This document shows positions 51,407 to 63,026 of a DNA stretch of 64,000 bases, in pieces. The DNA comes from Streptomyces sp. CB02058 (GTDB taxonomy: Bacteria; Actinomycetota; Actinomycetes; Streptomycetales; Streptomycetaceae). Under the pieces are notes generated by a model. That model worked only from the letters and a program-made list of their open reading frames with translations, was not told where the DNA came from and did no database searches. Where the stretch lies: the NCBI RefSeq assembly GCF_001905505.1, contig NZ_LIPG01000001.1, positions 682,001 to 746,000 on the forward strand, in the 5' to 3' direction. Position numbers and translations under genes: made by a program. Each line of letters opens with the position of its first letter. Position 1 is the stretch's first letter.

Positions 51407-52312
51407 TCAGCGCGAGGGAGCCGCCGTGACGGCCGCCTCCCGCAGTGCCTCCATCAGGTCGCTCAGGGCGGGCTGCTGGAGCGACACCTCCCGTGCGGCG
51501 GCCGAGATCACGCGGACCGGTTCGGGGCTGCGGACCGGGCGCACGACGACGCCGGGGTGCTGGTCACGCAGCCCCAGGCGGGGCATCAGGCTCACGCCGA
51601 GACCGGCGGCGACGAAGCCCTGCGCGGTGGCGTAGTCCTCGCTCTGGATGGCGAAGTCGGGGCTGAAGCCCGCCGCCGCGCAGGACTCGGTCACCGCTTC
51701 CAGACAGGGCCCGGGCGGCTCGCAGCCGACCCACTGCTCGCCGGAGAGCTCATGCAGGTCGACGACCTCCTGGCCGGCGAGCGGATGGCCGAGCGGGAGC
51801 ACGGCGGCGTACGGGTCGTCGAGAAGGTGGACGAGCCGGAAGCCGGTGCCGATGCGGCCCGGCGCCTGCACGACCACGGCGACGTCGGCCCGGCCGTGCA
51901 CGAGTTCCTGGAACGGGTCCTGCGGATCGGTGAGTTCGGCGTCGATGCGGACGCCGGGATGCGCGGTGCGGAGCCCGGCCAGTGCGGGCGCCACCAGGGT
52001 GGAGCCGGCCGAGGCGAAGTAGCGGATCGACAGGCGCCCGGTGCGTCCGGCGCGGAGGTCGGCGAGAGCGGTCTCCGCCTGGGCCACCGCCGAGCTGATC
52101 AGCGCCGCGTGCTCGGTCAGCAGCAGACCGGCGGCCGTGGGCCGCACCCCCCGGCCCACCCGCTCCAGCAGTGCCGTGCCCGCCTGCTTCTCCAGGGCCG
52201 CCATCTGCTGGCTGACGGCGGACGGCGTGTAGCCGAGGTGTGCCGCGGCGGCGGTGACCGTGCCGCTGGTGACCACCGCGCGCAGGACCTGCAGTCGTCT
52301 CACATCAAGCAT
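51407..52312 (-). CDS. LysR-family transcriptional regulator
   Basis: A 301-residue LysR protein. The N-terminal winged helix reads MLDVRRLQVLRAVVTSGTVTAAAAHLGYTPSAVSQQMAALEKQAGTALLERVGRGVRPT; the C-terminal two-lobed effector domain follows (LSIRYFASAGSTLVAPALAGL, ADVAVVVQAPGR). It is divergent from an EamA transporter gene 144 bp away, which it probably controls. ATG 52312 has TAAGCT 7 nt upstream and no ribosome-binding site. The gap contains CTTAA and TTAAG half-sites that may form its operator. Confidence 0.92.
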   Translation of the reverse strand: MLDVRRLQVLRAVVTSGTVTAAAAHLGYTPSAVSQQMAALEKQAGTALLERVGRGVRPTAAGLLLTEHAALISSAVAQAETALADLRAGRTGRLSIRYFASAGSTLVAPALAGLRTAHPGVRIDAELTDPQDPFQELVHGRADVAVVVQAPGRIGTGFRLVHLLDDPYAAVLPLGHPLAGQEVVDLHELSGEQWVGCEPPGPCLEAVTESCAAAGFSPDFAIQSEDYATAQGFVAAGLGVSLMPRLGLRDQHPGVVVRPVRSPEPVRVISAAAREVSLQQPALSDLMEALREAAVTAAPSR

Positions 52313-52319
52313 GTAGCAG

Positions 52320-52325
52320 AGCTTA
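52320..52325 (-). promoter_or_regulatory. -10 element of the LysR gene (leaderless)
   Basis: TAAGCT on the minus strand, 7 nt before ATG 52312, no ribosome-binding site. Confidence 0.55.
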
Positions 52326-52456
52326 ACAGATCAGGTAGAACCATTTGCTTGTCATTAAGTCTCGGCTGCGGCACCTTCGAAGAGCCGCGACGGACCGTGA
52401 ATCCGGCGGCACAGCGGAGCCGTGGTGGACCGAGTGCCGAACCGAGTGGAGGAAGC

Positions 52457-53509
52457 ATGATGAACGGCAGTACACGGAGTCTCCGGGGCGGACTGCGGGT
52501 GGCGGTGCTCGCCCTGCTGTGGGGCTCGACGTTCCTCTGGATCGAGCTGGCCCTGCGCGGCCTCTCCCCGCTCCAGGTCACCTTCGCCCGCTGTGCCCTC
52601 GGAGCGCTCGTCCTCGTGGTCGGCTGCCGGGTGGCGGGGCACCGGCTGCCCCGGGGCGTCGCCGTATGGCGGCACATCACCGTCGCGGCCTTCTTCTGCA
52701 ACGCCCTGCCGTTCGCGCTGTTCAGCCTCGGCCAGCAGAGCGTCGGCTCCGGTCTCGCGGGCGTCCTGAACGCCACGACCCCGCTCTGGTCGCTCGCCCT
52801 GGGCCTCGCGCTCGGCTCCGAACGCGGCCTCCGTCCCGTACGCCTGACGGGCCTTCTGCTCGGCTTCGCCGGCACGGTCCTCATCTTCGCGCCCTGGCGG
52901 ACGACCGGTGCCGCCGGCTGGGGCGCCCTCGCCATCATCGGCGCTGCCGCCAGCTACGCCGTCGCGTTCACCTACATGGGCCGCACCCTGGTCCGGAAGG
53001 GCACCCCCACCCTCTCGCTCTCCGCCGCCCAGCTCGTCGCCGCGAGCGGACTGACCGCGACGGCGGTGCCCTTCGGAGGCGTGGAGTCCATCGACCCTGG
53101 CCCGGTGGTGGTCCTCGCGGCCGTCGTCCTCGGCGTCTTCTGCACCGCGATCACCTTCCACCTCACCTACCGGATCATCAACGACGAGGGCGCCACCAGC
53201 GCCGCCGTGGTCGGCTACCTGCTGCCCGTCGTCTCCGTCCTGCTCGGAGCGGTCGTGCTGGGCGAGGAGATCGGGGTACGGGTGGTGCTGGGCATGACCG
53301 TCGTGCTCCTCGGAGTCGGGATGACACGGCGTCAGGGGACCTCTGCGGCTGTCGAGGAGAGGCCGCAGGGCGGGCCGGCCGCCGACGGGGCGGGCGGCTC
53401 ACCTTCGCGCTCCACCGTGAGGAGCGGTCAGATGGCACCCAGGTCGACGGAGACGGAGAAGGGCACGGCGGTCCCGATCGCGCCGGTGAACATCTCGCCG
53501 TCCCGGTAG
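52457..53509 (+). CDS. EamA/DMT-family transporter
   Basis: A 350-residue membrane protein with ten helices in two EamA repeats: ALLWGSTFLWIELALRGLSPLQVTFARCALGALVL opens the first and WGALAIIGAAASYAVAFTYMGRTLV the second, ending GYLLPVVSVLLGAVVLGEEIGVRVVLGMTVVLLGV. Such proteins export amino acids or metabolites. ATG 52457 (or 52460) has GGAGGAAG upstream. A hydrophilic tail of about 50 residues overlaps the convergent Uma2 gene by 82 nt. Probably regulated by the divergent LysR protein. Confidence 0.92.
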   Translation: MMNGSTRSLRGGLRVAVLALLWGSTFLWIELALRGLSPLQVTFARCALGALVLVVGCRVAGHRLPRGVAVWRHITVAAFFCNALPFALFSLGQQSVGSGLAGVLNATTPLWSLALGLALGSERGLRPVRLTGLLLGFAGTVLIFAPWRTTGAAGWGALAIIGAAASYAVAFTYMGRTLVRKGTPTLSLSAAQLVAASGLTATAVPFGGVESIDPGPVVVLAAVVLGVFCTAITFHLTYRIINDEGATSAAVVGYLLPVVSVLLGAVVLGEEIGVRVVLGMTVVLLGVGMTRRQGTSAAVEERPQGGPAADGAGGSPSRSTVRSGQMAPRSTETEKGTAVPIAPVNISPSR

Positions 53510-53994
53510 GCCCTGGTGGCGGGGTCGAGGACGTAGGTGTAGACGATCGGGACACCGGTGGCGGCCTGCTCGATCCGCCAGTAGAAGGGGATGCCGGCCC
53601 TGGCGTACTGGTCCACCTTCACGACCCGGTCCGTGGTCTCCGAGCCGGGCGACACCACTTCGGCGACCAGGAGCACGTGTTCAGGACGGGTGGGCGCGAG
53701 GTCGATGGTCTCCGACCGGTAGACGACGACGTCAGGGCGGCGGTTGGTGAGCGGAACGTCCTGCAGGCGGACGTCGAAGTCCGTGTCGGCGTTCCAGTCC
53801 GGGCCCGCGGCGGCGTCCAGGGCATTGGCCAGGACGCGCGCCAGCCGCTTGTGCCGCTTGGAGGCGCTCGGGCTCACGACGACCATCCCGTCCACGATCT
53901 CGATGCCGGCGCACTGCTCCTCGGACCAGGAGTCGTACTGCTCCGCGCTGATCTGGGTGTGCATCCACGCGGGCGCCACCATCTCGGCGGTCAT
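53428..53994 (-). CDS. Uma2-family (DUF820) putative endonuclease
   Basis: A 188-residue protein of the PD-(D/E)XK-like Uma2 family. GIEIVDGMVVVSPSASKRHKRLARVLANAL, the active-site strands NRRPDVVVYR and LLVAEVVSPGSETTDRVVKVDQYARAGIPFYWRIE carry the expected acidic residues (Asp in RPDVVV, Glu in VAEVVS) and Lys. Many streptomycetes hold numerous copies; biological role unknown. ATG 53994 has GAAGGAGG upstream; the longer frame to 54021 lacks one. Its 3' end overlaps the EamA gene. Confidence 0.9.
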   Translation of the reverse strand: MTAEMVAPAWMHTQISAEQYDSWSEEQCAGIEIVDGMVVVSPSASKRHKRLARVLANALDAAAGPDWNADTDFDVRLQDVPLTNRRPDVVVYRSETIDLAPTRPEHVLLVAEVVSPGSETTDRVVKVDQYARAGIPFYWRIEQAATGVPIVYTYVLDPATRAYRDGEMFTGAIGTAVPFSVSVDLGAI

Positions 53995-54168
53995 GGTGTG
54001 CCTCCTTCGAGGAGCTTCCACGGTTTCAGCGCTGCTGGGCTCAGCCTACTGTTCCCGTGCCGTCGGGGCGGAGCTCCGCAGCGGCTTCCCGGGGCGCTCC
54101 GGGGGCGAACCTCCCTACCCCGGTGAGCCCGTCCACCCGCCTCCACCCCGGTGCGCGAGGATTGGGGC

Positions 54169-56190
<2,022 letters not shown>

Positions 56191-56196
56191 GGCCGG

Positions 56197-56241
56197 GTAC
56201 GGCGAAGGGCCCGGCCGTGGTGGCCGGGCCCTTCGCCGTAC
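56197..56241. terminator. Bidirectional terminator between DUF255 and hemolysin III genes
   Basis: Perfect 20-bp stem (56197-56216 with 56222-56241), 5-nt loop, between convergent genes. Confidence 0.95.
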
Positions 56242-56248
56242 GGGCGGA

Positions 56249-56929
56249 TCACTGCTGGTAGGCGACCAGCGAGATGCCGACGTAGTGCACGATGAACGCC
56301 GCCAGGGTCAGCGAGTGGAACACCTCGTGGAAGCCGAACCAGCGCGGTGACGGGTTCGGCCGCTTGAGGCCGTAGATGACGCCGCCCGCGCTGTAGAGCA
56401 GCCCGCCGACGACGACGAGGACCAGCACCGCGATGCCGCCGGCGCGCATGAAGTCCGGCAGGAAGAAGACCGCGGCCCAGCCCATCGCGATGTAGCAGGG
56501 CGTGTAGAGCCAGCGCGGGGCGCCGACCCAGAAGACGCGGAAGGCGATGCCCGCCGCCGCGGCGCCCCAGACCGCCCACATGAGCGGCCGGCCGGTGGCC
56601 TCGGGCAGCAGCAGGAGCGTGAGCGGGGTGTAGGTGCCCGCGATGATCAGGAAGATGTTCGCGTGGTCCAGCCTGCGCAGCACCGCCTCGCCGCGCGGGC
56701 CCCACGTGCCGCGGTGGTAGACCGCGCTCACGCCGAAGAGCAGGCAGGCGGTGAGTATGTAGACGGCGCAGGCAACCCGCGCGCGCGTGCTGTCGGCGAG
56801 GGCGATCAGCGTGATGCCGGCGATGACCACCGCGGGGAACATGCCCGCGTGCAGCCAGCCGCGCATCCGTGGTTTGACCGGTACGGGGTCGGTGAGCTCG
56901 ACGGGTCCGGACGCCGCGGCAGAAGTCAT
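56249..56929 (-). CDS. Hemolysin III / PAQR-family membrane protein
   Basis: A 226-residue protein with seven helices. Conserved motifs are FGVSAVYHRGTW, LRRLDHANIFLIIAGTYTPLTLLLL and the C-terminal FGFHEVFHSLTLAAFIVHYVG, which together supply the zinc-binding Ser/His/Asp set of PAQR proteins. Members may be ceramidase-like hydrolases or channel formers. ATG 56929 has TAGCAT 6 nt upstream. Position matches Rv1085c of M. tuberculosis. Confidence 0.93.
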   Translation of the reverse strand: MTSAAASGPVELTDPVPVKPRMRGWLHAGMFPAVVIAGITLIALADSTRARVACAVYILTACLLFGVSAVYHRGTWGPRGEAVLRRLDHANIFLIIAGTYTPLTLLLLPEATGRPLMWAVWGAAAAGIAFRVFWVGAPRWLYTPCYIAMGWAAVFFLPDFMRAGGIAVLVLVVVGGLLYSAGGVIYGLKRPNPSPRWFGFHEVFHSLTLAAFIVHYVGISLVAYQQ

Positions 56930-56935
56930 GTCCGC

Positions 56936-56941
56936 ATGCTA
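56936..56941 (-). promoter_or_regulatory. -10 element of the hemolysin III gene (leaderless)
   Basis: TAGCAT on the minus strand, 6 nt before ATG 56929, no ribosome-binding site. Confidence 0.5.
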
Positions 56942-57136
56942 CCTACGCCCCCGTAGGTCGCCGCCATGAGTGGCGATGCTCACGTGGGCGGCCCTCTGGA
57001 CATATGGGCGAGTTGGTCGGATGATCAAATGAGTGCGGTCGGCACCGGATGAGCGCCAGGGGAATTCGAAGGGGTCAGCATCCGGGTCGCAGCCCCCACG
57101 GGGCCTGACAACACACCCTCTTCACAAGGAGCGATC

Positions 57137-58963
57137 GTGGCGCGAGACATCGCGGCTCCCCTCACTGTTCCCACTCGGCACCAGGAGCTCGTCTCCTGGG
57201 TGGACGAGATCGCGGCCCTCACCCAGCCGGACCGCGTGGTCTGGTGCGACGGTTCCGAGGCCGAGTACGAGCGCCTGTGCGAGGAGCTCGTCGCCAAGGG
57301 CACCTTCACCGGGCTCGACCCGGTCAAGCGTCCCAACTCGTACTACGCCGCCTCCGACCCGAGCGATGTCGCCCGCGTCGAGGACCGCACCTACATCTGC
57401 TCCGAGAAGGAGGAGGACGCGGGCCCGACGAACCACTGGAAGGCCCCCGCCGAGATGCGGGAGATCTTCGCCGGCGAGAAGGGTGTCTTCCGCGGCTCCA
57501 TGCGCGGCCGCACGATGTACGTCGTCCCCTTCTGCATGGGCCCCGTCGGCTCGCCGCTCTCCGCGATCGGCGTCGAGATCACCGACTCCGCGTACGTCGC
57601 CGTCTCGATGCGCACCATGACGCGCATGGGCCAGGAGGTCCTGGACGAGCTCGGCGCCGACGGCTTCTTCGTGAAGGCCGTCCACACGCTCGGCGCCCCC
57701 CTGGCCGACGGCGAGGCCGACGTCCCGTGGCCCTGCAACTCCACCAAGTACATCTCCCACTTCCCCGAGGACCGCGAGATCTGGTCCTACGGCTCGGGCT
57801 ACGGCGGCAACGCCCTGCTCGGCAAGAAGTGCTACGCCCTGCGCATCGCCTCCGTCATGGCCCGCGACGAGGGCTGGCTCGCCGAGCACATGCTGATCCT
57901 CAAGCTCACCCCGCCGCGCGGTGAGTCGAAATACGTCGCCGCCGCCTTCCCGAGCGCCTGCGGCAAGACCAACCTCGCCATGCTGGAGCCCACGATCTCC
58001 GGCTGGACCGTCGAGACCATCGGCGACGACATCGCCTGGATGCGCTTCGGCGAGGACGGTCAGCTGTACGCGATCAACCCCGAGGCCGGCTTCTTCGGCG
58101 TCGCGCCCGGCACGGGCGAGCACACCAACGCCAACGCGATGAAGACGATGTGGGGCAACTCCGTCTTCACCAACGTCGCGCTCACCGACGACGGTGACGT
58201 GTGGTGGGAGGGCATGACCGAGGAGGCGCCCGCGCACCTCACGGACTGGAAGGGCAACGACTGGACGCCCGAGTCCGGTACGCCCGCCGCCCACCCCAAC
58301 GCCCGCTTCACCGTCCCGGCCGGCCAGTGCCCGATCATCGCGCCGGAGTGGGAGGACCCGAAGGGCGTGCCGATCTCGGCGATCCTCTTCGGTGGCCGCC
58401 GCGCCTCCGCCGTACCGCTGGTCACCGAGTCCTTCACCTGGCAGCACGGCGTCTTCCTCGGGGCCAACGTCGCCTCCGAGAAGACCGCCGCCGCCGAGGG
58501 CAAGGTCGGCGAGCTGCGCCGCGACCCGTTCGCCATGCTGCCGTTCTGCGGCTACAACATGGGCGACTACATGAAGCACTGGGTCAGCGTCGGCGCCGAC
58601 AAGGCGGACCAGTCGAAGCTCCCGAAGATCTACTACGTCAACTGGTTCCGCAAGAACGCCGCGGGCCAGTTCGTGTGGCCCGGCTTCGGTGAGAACAGCC
58701 GCGTCCTGAAGTGGATCGTCGAGCGCCTGGAGGGCACGGCCGAGGGCGTCGAGACGCCCATCGGAATCCTGCCGGCCAAGGGGTCCCTGGACACCGAGGG
58801 TCTCGACCTCTCCGAGTCCGACCTCGACTTCCTGCTCGACGTCGACAAGGAGGTCTGGCGCGAGGAGGCGGCGCTCATCCCCGAGCACCTCAACACCTTC
58901 GGCGACCACACGCCCCAGGAGCTGTGGGACGAGTACCACGCGCTGGTGCGGCGCCTCGGCTGA
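57137..58963 (+). CDS. pckG: Phosphoenolpyruvate carboxykinase (GTP)
   Basis: A 608-residue GTP-type PEPCK converting oxaloacetate to phosphoenolpyruvate. The kinase P-loop with the reactive Cys is FPSACGKTN (271-279); the metal site follows in [11 protein letters not shown]; the substrate region has [14 protein letters not shown] and [13 protein letters not shown], and [13 protein letters not shown] near the C terminus is typical of GTP enzymes. GTG 57137 has AAGGAG upstream. Stands alone with a terminator downstream. Confidence 0.96.
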   Translation: MARDIAAPLTVPTRHQELVSWVDEIAALTQPDRVVWCDGSEAEYERLCEELVAKGTFTGLDPVKRPNSYYAASDPSDVARVEDRTYICSEKEEDAGPTNHWKAPAEMREIFAGEKGVFRGSMRGRTMYVVPFCMGPVGSPLSAIGVEITDSAYVAVSMRTMTRMGQEVLDELGADGFFVKAVHTLGAPLADGEADVPWPCNSTKYISHFPEDREIWSYGSGYGGNALLGKKCYALRIASVMARDEGWLAEHMLILKLTPPRGESKYVAAAFPSACGKTNLAMLEPTISGWTVETIGDDIAWMRFGEDGQLYAINPEAGFFGVAPGTGEHTNANAMKTMWGNSVFTNVALTDDGDVWWEGMTEEAPAHLTDWKGNDWTPESGTPAAHPNARFTVPAGQCPIIAPEWEDPKGVPISAILFGGRRASAVPLVTESFTWQHGVFLGANVASEKTAAAEGKVGELRRDPFAMLPFCGYNMGDYMKHWVSVGADKADQSKLPKIYYVNWFRKNAAGQFVWPGFGENSRVLKWIVERLEGTAEGVETPIGILPAKGSLDTEGLDLSESDLDFLLDVDKEVWREEAALIPEHLNTFGDHTPQELWDEYHALVRRLG

Positions 58964-59037
58964 CCCGCCCTCGTTCCCCGCGGACGGGCCCCGTCGACAT
59001 CCGCCCTGACCTGTGGGGTCATGGGCCCGCCGCGGTA

Positions 59038-59072
59038 CGGCACCCGGAGCTCCCTCATCGCTCCGGGTGCCG
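59038..59072 (+). terminator. Terminator of pckG
   Basis: Perfect 13-bp stem, CGGCACCCGGAGC (59038-59050) with 59060-59072, 9-nt loop, followed by CTCTCTTCC. Confidence 0.85.
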
Positions 59073-59232
59073 CTCTCTTCCCGAAGGCGTCCGCCCACGG
59101 AACTCCGTCCCGATTCGGTCGAGAACGTCCCCGAATCGCCAACAACTTGCACACACAACCTCCACATCTGTTGCATGATGCTCGCAGGGCGCCGGAGTGA
59201 CGCGGCGTCAACAACTCTGTGGGGGGACGCAG

Positions 59233-60969
59233 TTGAAGAGGTCAGGGAATGCCGGACGTGGTGTCGCGACCGTCGTCGCGCTCACGCTCGCCGGAGCGGG
59301 ACTCACCGTGCTCGCGGCACCCGCCGCGCAAGCGGCGGACGACGACGTGGCCAAGCTGCCCATCACGTCGTTCTCCAGCATGGTGGTCGACTCCGAGCAC
59401 GAACGCGTCTACATCAGTGACGACACCAGGAGCCTGAACACCAAGTCGTCGGTGCTCGTCTACAACTTCGAGGGCCAGCGGGTCGCCACGCTCACGAGCT
59501 CGCAGGGTGCCGTGGGCGGCATGGCGCTCTCCACGGACAGCACGAAGCTCTTCGTCTCGGAGATGGGCCGGATCGCCGCGTACGACACCGGGACGTATAC
59601 GAAGTCCGTGCACACGTCGACCACGTACTGGGGCGAGTGCGGGCGTCAGGTCGCCTACTCGGGCGGCAAGGTGTGGCACACCGAGACACCGACCGCCAGC
59701 GGGTGCGAGCAGTACCGGAGCTACCTCTACGGCAGCACCCTCGGCTCGCCCACCTCGACGGGATGGGACGGCACCGGGAAGCTCTACTTCGCGACGGCGC
59801 CGGAGGCCCCGGACACCCTGGTCATGGGCCAGACGCTGAGCACGGCGGGGACCGATCCCTACCTCACCACCTTCGACAGCAGCGGTGACACGCTCGTCCG
59901 GGGGCCGCAGCGCCGCTTCGCGGACAGCACGGGGGCGGGTGGCCTCGACCTCAAGGACCTGGCGCTGTCCCCGGACGGCAACCGGATCGCGGTCGCCGAC
60001 GCCGCGCACGGCACCCGGCTGCTGGACGCGGCCGACCTGTCGGACGCCCCGACGCCCTACCGCGCGCTGCCGGAGGGGGCGAAGGCTTCCGCCGTCGCCT
60101 TCAGCGGTGACGGCGAGTACATCGCGCGGGGTGCCGAGGCCACCGGTTCGACGCCCGACCTGCTGATCCAGAAGGCGGACCCGGAGGAGGGTACGTCGGC
60201 GTTCGAGTTCGCCTTCGAGGGCGAGCTCGACGGGGCCCGCGTCGTACCGCGCGGTCTCGCCTGGTCGAAGGACGGCTCCCGGCTCTTCGCCCTCACCATG
60301 AACGCGTCCGCCACGTCCTTCTGGCTGCACGTGATCCAGCCGCCGGCCGCCCAGTACGACTCACGCTTCACCGGGTCGCTGTCCACCAGCCCCGGTGCGC
60401 CTGTCGTCGGGGAACCGCTCGGCATCCGGGGCCGGCTCGAACTGGACGGTCCCGCGCCCGCGGAGCCGGTCAAGGTCTCGGCGGTGCGCCACGACGCCAA
60501 CGGCGACCGCAAGCTGGCGGCCGTGGAGGTCGCGGAGGACGGTACCTTCACCGTCCTCGACGTCCCGTCGCTGGTCGGCGAGGCCACGTACACCCTGTCC
60601 TTCCTGGGTGACGTGACCCACCGCCCGGCCGAGGACGTCACCCTTCCGGTGACCGTGGCCAAGGCGCCGACGGCCATCACGCTCACCGCTCCGGCCGAGA
60701 CGACGAAGAACCAGAGCCTGCAGATCACCGGCACCCTGACCGGGCAGGGCCGGGCGCTGCCCCCGGGCATCACCCTGTCCGTGCAGCGGGCCGACAAGAA
60801 GGGCACCAACCCGCTCACGTCGGCGGCGGTCGCGGCCGACGGCACCTTCACGATCAACGACCTGGCGTCCGTCCGGGGCGAGGTCGTCTACACGGTCTCC
60901 TACGCCGGGGACGACGTGCACACCGCGTCGAGCGCCACGGCCACCGTGCGGGTCCGCGCCGCCGTCTGA
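59233..60969 (+). CDS. Secreted beta-propeller protein with Ig-like domains
   Basis: A 578-residue secreted protein. The TTG at 59233 is chosen because GGGGGGA lies upstream and the signal peptide (KRSGNAGRGVATVVALTLAG, cleaved at AAQA near residue 35) begins there. Residues about 40-385 form a WD40/YVTN-type propeller with repeated phrases such as MALSTDSTKLFVSE, LALSPDGNRIAVAD and LAWSKDGSRLFALT. Two Ig-like domains follow (about 390-480 and 485-578), each with EDGTFTVLDVPS or ADGTFTINDLAS. No catalytic residues or anchor are seen; possibly an extracellular binding protein. Confidence 0.85.
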   Translation: MKRSGNAGRGVATVVALTLAGAGLTVLAAPAAQAADDDVAKLPITSFSSMVVDSEHERVYISDDTRSLNTKSSVLVYNFEGQRVATLTSSQGAVGGMALSTDSTKLFVSEMGRIAAYDTGTYTKSVHTSTTYWGECGRQVAYSGGKVWHTETPTASGCEQYRSYLYGSTLGSPTSTGWDGTGKLYFATAPEAPDTLVMGQTLSTAGTDPYLTTFDSSGDTLVRGPQRRFADSTGAGGLDLKDLALSPDGNRIAVADAAHGTRLLDAADLSDAPTPYRALPEGAKASAVAFSGDGEYIARGAEATGSTPDLLIQKADPEEGTSAFEFAFEGELDGARVVPRGLAWSKDGSRLFALTMNASATSFWLHVIQPPAAQYDSRFTGSLSTSPGAPVVGEPLGIRGRLELDGPAPAEPVKVSAVRHDANGDRKLAAVEVAEDGTFTVLDVPSLVGEATYTLSFLGDVTHRPAEDVTLPVTVAKAPTAITLTAPAETTKNQSLQITGTLTGQGRALPPGITLSVQRADKKGTNPLTSAAVAADGTFTINDLASVRGEVVYTVSYAGDDVHTASSATATVRVRAAV

Positions 60970-61087
60970 CCGCTCGCACGCCGGTCCGCCCCGACGGCAT
61001 GAGGCCCGCGCGGCCCTTCCGGGCGGCGCGGGCCTCACGTGTGTGGCACCCGGTCCACGCGTCTTCGCGACCCGTGGACCGGGGCCG

Positions 61088-61486
61088 TCAGGGGGCGCCG
61101 ACCAGAGCGGTCCGCGCGGAAGCGCCCGCGAGGGCGGCGGTGTGGGCGTCCATGGACTCGGCCGCGAGGATCGCGACGGCCGTGTCCGCGCGGGACGCGG
61201 CGACCAAGAGTGCCCGGCCCGCGAGGGCGTGGGCGCGGCGGTGCAGCGCCGCCGGGGACGCGCCGCTTCGTCCGGCGTGCCGTGCGGGCGGTGCCGTGCG
61301 GAGCCGGGCGATCTGTTCGGCGATGCGGTCGCCGTCCGCGGTCAGCCCCAGCTCGTCGGTGACGGCGAGCAGGGCGGCGAGGTGTCCGGCGAGCTGGATG
61401 TCCAGCTCGTCCTCGCGGCTGCGGTGCGGGAAATCGGCGTTGTCGGCCGATGTGTGGACCGATTTGGAGCGGATCGGCTCGTACAT
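61088..61486 (-). CDS. Conserved Streptomyces hypothetical protein
   Basis: A 132-residue, mostly helical soluble protein: EDELDIQLAGHLAALLAVTDELG near the start, RIAEQIARLR, then RAHALAGRALLVAASRADTAVAILAAESMDAHTAAL. I recognise relatives in Streptomyces without a known function. ATG 61486 has AGGAGG upstream. A Fur-box-like palindrome lies 37 nt upstream, within or next to the promoter, suggesting control by metal or peroxide. Downstream of the aminotransferase gene on the same strand. Confidence 0.75.
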   Translation of the reverse strand: MYEPIRSKSVHTSADNADFPHRSREDELDIQLAGHLAALLAVTDELGLTADGDRIAEQIARLRTAPPARHAGRSGASPAALHRRAHALAGRALLVAASRADTAVAILAAESMDAHTAALAGASARTALVGAP

Positions 61487-61523
61487 GGATGGCCTCCTGG
61501 CGTTGCAGTAAGCCCATCCTATC

Positions 61524-61538
61524 TTAGATTGAGTCTAA
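61524..61538. promoter_or_regulatory. Fur-type palindrome TTAGA-N5-TCTAA
   Basis: TTAGATTGAGTCTAA: 5-bp arms separated by 5 nt, highly AT-rich for this genome. Resembles Fur/PerR-family boxes (TTAGA/TCTAA half-sites). It lies 37 nt before ATG 61486, beside a possible -10 TAGGAT on the minus strand. No fur gene is in the window. Confidence 0.4.
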
Positions 61539-61566
61539 AGTTGTGCTGGGTCCTGTCGTGTCGGGA

Positions 61567-62778
61567 TCAGGGCTGGCTGTAGCCGTCCAGGAACTTCCCG
61601 ATACGGGTCACGGCGTCGGTCAGATCCTTCGCCGGCGGCAGCGTGACCACCCGGAAGTGGTCGGGTTCCGGCCAGTTGAAGCCCGTGCCCTGCACGACCA
61701 TGATCTTCTCGGCCCGCAGCAGGTCGAGGACCATCTGCCGGTCGTCCTTGATCTTGAAGACCTTCGGGTCGAGCCTCGGGAAGAGATACAGCGCCCCCTT
61801 CGGCTTCACACAGGTCACGCCGGGGATCTGCGTCAGGAGGTCGTACGCCACGTCCCGCTGCTCCAGGATCCGTCCACCGGGCAGTACCAGCTCGTTGATC
61901 GACTGCCGGCCGCCGAGCGCGGTGGCCACGGCGTGCTGCGCGGGCATGTTGGCGCAGAGCCGCATGTTGGCCAGGACCGTCAGCCCCTCGATGTACGAGG
62001 AGGCGTGCGCCTTCGGGCCGCAGACCGCCATCCAGCCGGAGCGGTATCCCGCGATCCGGTAGTTCTTGGAGAGCCCGTTGAAGGTGAGGACCATCAGGTC
62101 GGGGGCGATGGCGGCGGTCGGGGTGTGGGTCGCGCCGTCGTAGAGGATGCGGTCGTAGATCTCGTCGGAGCAGACGACCAGGTTGTGGCGCCGGGCGATC
62201 TCCGTCAGCCCGCGCAGCATCTCGTCGTCGTAGACCGCACCCGTCGGGTTGTTCGGGTTGATGATCACCATGGCCTTGGTGCGGTCGGTGATCTTCCGCT
62301 CGACGTCCGCGAGGTCCGGCATCCAGTCGGACTGCTCGTCGCAGCGGTAGTGCACGGCCGTGCCGCCGGCCAGCGAGACCGAGGCGGTCCACAGCGGATA
62401 GTCCGGGGCGGGGACCAGCACCTCGTCGCCGTCGTCGAGCAGGGCCTGCATCGACATCTGGATCAGCTCGGAGACGCCGTTGCCCAGGTAGATGTCCTCG
62501 ACGCCGAGGTCGATGCCCTTGGTCTGGTAGTGCTGCATCACCGCACGGCGTGCGGACAGCAGGCCCTTCGCGTCGCCGTAGCCGTGCGCGCCGGAGAGGT
62601 TGCGCAGGATGTCCTCGAGGATCTCCGGCGGGCACTCGAAACCGAACGCGGCGGGGTTGCCCGTGTTGAGCTTGAGGATGCGATGACCCGCCGCTTCGAG
62701 CCGCATGGCTTCTTCGAGCACGGGGCCGCGGATCTCGTAACAGACGCCGGAGAGCTTTGTGGACTGGATGACCTGCAT
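61567..62778 (-). CDS. Pyridoxal phosphate aminotransferase (AlaA-like)
   Basis: A 403-residue class I aminotransferase. Lys238 in NGLSKNYRIAGYR binds PLP; GNPAAFGFECPPEI, INPNNPTGAVYDDE and CSDEIYDRILYDG are family signatures, and the C terminus has the substrate Arg (HFRVVTLPP). It resembles the AlaA-type alanine/glutamate aminotransferases and its N terminus starts QSTKLSGVCYEIRGPVLEEA. ATG 62778 has TAAGCT 7 nt upstream. Long upstream extension of the frame is not coding-like. Confidence 0.9.
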   Translation of the reverse strand: MQVIQSTKLSGVCYEIRGPVLEEAMRLEAAGHRILKLNTGNPAAFGFECPPEILEDILRNLSGAHGYGDAKGLLSARRAVMQHYQTKGIDLGVEDIYLGNGVSELIQMSMQALLDDGDEVLVPAPDYPLWTASVSLAGGTAVHYRCDEQSDWMPDLADVERKITDRTKAMVIINPNNPTGAVYDDEMLRGLTEIARRHNLVVCSDEIYDRILYDGATHTPTAAIAPDLMVLTFNGLSKNYRIAGYRSGWMAVCGPKAHASSYIEGLTVLANMRLCANMPAQHAVATALGGRQSINELVLPGGRILEQRDVAYDLLTQIPGVTCVKPKGALYLFPRLDPKVFKIKDDRQMVLDLLRAEKIMVVQGTGFNWPEPDHFRVVTLPPAKDLTDAVTRIGKFLDGYSQP

Positions 62779-62785
62779 GTCTGCG

Positions 62786-62791
62786 AGCTTA
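62786..62791 (-). promoter_or_regulatory. -10 element of the aminotransferase gene (leaderless)
   Basis: TAAGCT on the minus strand, 7 nt before ATG 62778, no ribosome-binding site. Confidence 0.55.
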
Positions 62792-62976
62792 CGACCGTGT
62801 TTCACGCGGTGCTCCCGGTTTGCCTGCCGGTTGCTCCCTCCGGGGGCGTCCGGCGGGGCGCCGGGTCTTCCATCGGCATGCCGCCCCGGCCGCGGACCGT
62901 GGGAACGGCCGGTCGGGGCGGGGCCGCGGCTTGGAATGCGGGCGTGCGGCGGAGGACCGGGTGAGATGCGCCACGC

Positions 62977-63009
62977 GGGGGCGCGCACGAAGGGCGTACG
63001 TGCGCCCCC
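62977..63009 (-). terminator. Imperfect hairpin downstream of the N-acetyltransferase gene
   Basis: GGGGGCGCGCAC (62977-62988) pairs with GTGCGCCCCC (63000-63009) with two unpaired bases; 11-nt loop. It lies 18 nt past the stop of the acetyltransferase gene. Confidence 0.6.
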
Positions 63010-63026
63010 GGCCCGGGTGCGGCCGG

